From assembly GCA_036655915.1 (NCBI GenBank), contig JAVVPE010000023.1, positions 1 to 26,814 on the forward strand: DNA of 26,814 nucleotides, in the 5' to 3' direction. The stretch is from JAVWGW01 sp036655915. Lineage in GTDB: Bacteria > Actinomycetota > Coriobacteriia > Coriobacteriales > Eggerthellaceae. Within the stretch, counting starts at the first letter, position 1; every line of letters starts with the position of its first letter. Position numbers and translations under genes: made by a program. Below, piece by piece: positions 25,234-26,814 of the stretch. Under the pieces are notes generated by a model. The model ran no database searches. It was not told the origin of the DNA and saw nothing but the letters and a program-made list of their open reading frames with translations.

Positions 25234-25359
25234 ATGCTGAAAGAAATTCTGATACTCACAATTTCGGTTTTACCAAATTGGCTTGTTTTAGTGGTTATGC
25301 TACTGGATCGGCGCGAGAGGAGGAAAAATAAGCGAGCGGATGACGCAGTAAAAAAATAA
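25234..25359 (+). CDS. Small hydrophobic peptide, candidate type I toxin
   Basis: 41-residue peptide, ATG at 25234 with AAAGGAG 9 nt upstream. One membrane helix (about residues 5-24, ILILTISVLPNWLVLVVMLL) is followed by a strongly basic tail (DRRERRKNKRADDAVKK). Size, single helix and charged C-terminus resemble type I toxins of the TxpA/Fst/holin-like-toxin kind, although I do not see a conserved family signature. The opposite strand carries a promoter and terminator that would make an antisense RNA across the end of this gene, supporting the toxin interpretation. A longer in-frame opening to 25087 has no ribosome-binding site. Could also be an orphan small membrane protein. Confidence 0.65.
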   Translation: MLKEILILTISVLPNWLVLVVMLLDRRERRKNKRADDAVKK

Positions 25360-25437
25360 GACCGGCGGCAACCGGCCTTTAACAAGTAAACACTGCGCCG
25401 CCCGCCAGCCTTAAACAATCCGGGCTTTGCTGTGCAC
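25349..25437 (-). ncRNA. Candidate antisense RNA (type I antitoxin) to the small peptide mRNA
   Basis: Predicted RNA of about 90 nt on the minus strand, defined by a promoter at 25444-25473 and a strong terminator at 25350-25379. It covers the last codons and 3' UTR of the peptide gene, so it would be fully complementary to the 3' end of the toxin message, as in TxpA/RatA-like systems. No transcript evidence exists here; the call rests on these two flanking signals. Confidence 0.55.
25350..25379 (-). terminator. Intrinsic terminator of the antisense RNA
   Basis: On the minus strand AAGGCCGG pairs with CCGGTCTT (8 pairs, one G-U) around the loop TTGCCG, followed by ATTTTTTT. The T tract is the complement of the peptide gene's final lysine codons. 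On the plus strand the same hairpin is followed only by a short T stretch, so it terminates best leftward. Confidence 0.8.
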
Positions 25438-25443
25438 AACCGC

Positions 25444-25473
25444 ATTGTATCACGCTCGCCACGCCGGTTTCAA
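25444..25473 (-). promoter_or_regulatory. Promoter of the antisense RNA
   Basis: Read on the minus strand: -35 TTGAAA (plus-strand 25468-25473), 18-bp spacer, -10 TACAAT (25444-25449). Transcription would start near 25437. Confidence 0.6.
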
Positions 25474-25566
25474 CCGCTTCCAGCGCGTCTTCATTTGTTC
25501 GGTAGATGCTGCCCCCGATTATACAGGGCTTAAATTGCAAACTCAGCGCAACACTCAGTGCAACAC

Positions 25567-25601
25567 TTCAGACCTAGCGCAACAGGTGCGTTGAGTCTGA
25601 A
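25567..25601 (+). other. Inverted repeat and GCAACA repeats upstream of the transposase (probable IS left-end region)
   Basis: TTCAGAC (25567-25573) and GTCTGAA (25595-25601) enclose a second pairing, GCGCA/TGCGT. Just before it, GCGCAACACTCAG and TGCAACACTTCAG form imperfect direct repeats (about 25541-25571). Such G/TCAACA-rich ends resemble IS30-family termini, but the exact left boundary cannot be set because the right end is not in the window. Between 25474 and 25674 I see no gene. Confidence 0.4.
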
Positions 25602-25674
25602 AGTTATATACGGTGACATCCTTCCTACCTAGAATGAATAGTGTGCCTATTTTTCAAGGAGAAAGGATGCCACC

Positions 25675-26751
25675 ATGACAGCTTACCGCCGTTTGTCTTT
25701 TTATGACAGACAAAAAATCGAGGAAGGTCTGGATGCGGGGATGAGTTTTAGAGCCATCGCATCGAGCATCGACAAAAGCCCTTCCACTGTTGCTCGGGAG
25801 GTCAGGAAAAACGCTACACCCAAAGCAAGTTCGAGAGTAAGAAAAACTAAGTGTCGAGAAAGTTTTCGCTGTACCCAAAGCGGTCTTTGTGCTGTATGTC
25901 CCCACCCCCATAGTGTTTGCGTTGAATGCAAGCGCGTTGATTGCAGGGATGTGTGTATCACCTACCAAACACACACTTCTTGTCCCCATATCCTTGCACC
26001 CCCCGGTGTGTGTAACGGGTGTTCCAAAAGAAACTACGGGTGTAAAAGAGCATCACGTATGATGTATCTGGCTAAAGCCGCTGACACGCAAGCAAGCGAG
26101 GTGAGAAGCGAATCGAGACGGGGTTTTGATATGAGCGCCGCGCAGATGAACAAGGCTGCGCTGATGATCAAAGAAGGGCTTACCCGTGGCCTCTCACCCT
26201 ATGAAACTGCTGTTACCTATACAGGCGTGCTCTCTGTATCAGAGTCAACCATATACCGCCTTATAGAAGCTGGCGTGGGAGGTCTGACCAATATGGAGCT
26301 TGAGCGTAAAGTGGGGTTTAAGCCTCGTCATCACAGGGCAGCAAAAAGAGCAACTTCTCATAGTAAAGAAAAGTCCTATGCAGCATTTTGTGGCCTTTCT
26401 CAAGATAGGCAGACAACAGCCCTTGAGATGGATTGCGTGGAGGGCAGAGCATGTGATACACAAGCAGTCTTGACCCTCTATCATCGTCCCTCACACTTCC
26501 AGTTTTCCATCCTTTTACCAGAACAGACCCAACAATGCGTGAGCGAAGCGCTTAGCTATCTCAAAGCGGCGTGCCCGCAAAAACTGTGGGCTCAGCTATT
26601 TTTAACCGTCGTAACCGATAACGGTCTTGAATTTGTTGATGAAGGGGGTATGGACACCCTCTTTGGTGGCAAACAGGGTGATCCCCACCTTTTTTATTGC
26701 GATCCGCGCAGAAGCGATCAGAAATGTCGTTGCGAAAAACTATGTATTTAA
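25675..26751 (+). CDS. IS30-family transposase, truncated just after the catalytic Glu
   Basis: DDE transposase, ATG at 25675 with AAGGAGAAAGG upstream. 358 residues: helix-turn-helix RQKIEEGLDAGMSFRAIASSIDKSPSTVAREV (about 12-45), a Cys/His-rich zinc-binding region (about 60-125), a second HTH-like segment (LSVSESTIYRLIEAG), and an RNase H-like core with D253 (EMDCVEG), D315 (VVTDNGLEF) and E354 (RCEK). IS30 enzymes usually continue past this Glu with a KNH...IR..LPKGT-like segment and tens of residues more; here a stop follows four codons later. Another frame reads on (KNYVFKRIV) but does not match the expected continuation. So the 3' end is probably deleted, interrupted or degenerate, and activity is doubtful. 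Confidence 0.85.
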   Translation: MTAYRRLSFYDRQKIEEGLDAGMSFRAIASSIDKSPSTVAREVRKNATPKASSRVRKTKCRESFRCTQSGLCAVCPHPHSVCVECKRVDCRDVCITYQTHTSCPHILAPPGVCNGCSKRNYGCKRASRMMYLAKAADTQASEVRSESRRGFDMSAAQMNKAALMIKEGLTRGLSPYETAVTYTGVLSVSESTIYRLIEAGVGGLTNMELERKVGFKPRHHRAAKRATSHSKEKSYAAFCGLSQDRQTTALEMDCVEGRACDTQAVLTLYHRPSHFQFSILLPEQTQQCVSEALSYLKAACPQKLWAQLFLTVVTDNGLEFVDEGGMDTLFGGKQGDPHLFYCDPRRSDQKCRCEKLCI

Positions 26752-26814
26752 GCGCATAGTCTCTCTTATGTTCTCGAGTTTGCTATGTGCCGAACCCCTC
26801 TTCCAGCTGAGGAT
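26752..26814. other. Right edge after the transposase stop
   Basis: 63 bp with no recognisable gene. It may be the interrupted remainder of the insertion sequence or flanking DNA; too short to judge. Confidence 0.3.

Overview
The window looks like a chromosomal segment of an anaerobic actinobacterium, most likely of class Coriobacteriia (Eggerthellales-like). This rests on moderately high G+C, short overlapping gene junctions, the gene order rarA / DUF948 / AI-2E / alaS / ruvX / mltG / yqeG / aro genes / efp, and the protein types. It is an inference from gene content; no 16S or marker search was possible.

Left edge (1-3550): a type II CRISPR-Cas locus runs off the window. A cas9 on the minus strand is open for 1052 codons to base 1, with every RuvC and HNH catalytic residue visible. 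Its divergent plus-strand partner (about 3195-3316) has the layout of a tracrRNA: anti-repeat ending in AAAATAAGG, small nexus hairpin, further hairpins and a strong intrinsic terminator. The CRISPR array and the remaining cas genes must lie beyond the left edge or elsewhere.

Core block (3584-18094, all minus strand): transcription runs right to left through rarA, a DUF948 protein, an AI-2E family permease, alaS, ruvX, mltG, a YqeG-type HAD phosphatase, aroE, aroC, aroK, aroB, a fused aroQ-pepP gene and efp. Five steps of the shikimate pathway (AroB, AroQ, AroE, AroK, AroC) are nearly contiguous, with ATGA overlaps and gaps of a few bases. Divergently upstream of rarA is a plus-strand RNA that folds like 6S RNA, followed by two copies of an unexplained 106-bp tandem repeat.

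Phosphate block (18614-24345, minus strand): pstS-pstC-pstA-pstB followed by a PhoP/PhoR-like response regulator and sensor kinase, with no phoU. PstS is circularly permuted relative to canonical PstS. A PhoP-box-like direct repeat lies upstream of pstS.

Accessory right end (24480-26814, plus strand): a RelB/RelE-type toxin-antitoxin pair has a perfect palindromic operator just after its -10 box. Next comes a 41-residue hydrophobic peptide gene with a convergent antisense RNA signature, which looks like a type I toxin-antitoxin locus. An IS30-family transposase gene that stops just after its catalytic Glu closes the window. The main unusual items are the Cas9/tracrRNA pair, the candidate type I toxin locus, the AroQ-PepP fusion, the permuted PstS and the 6S-adjacent tandem repeats.
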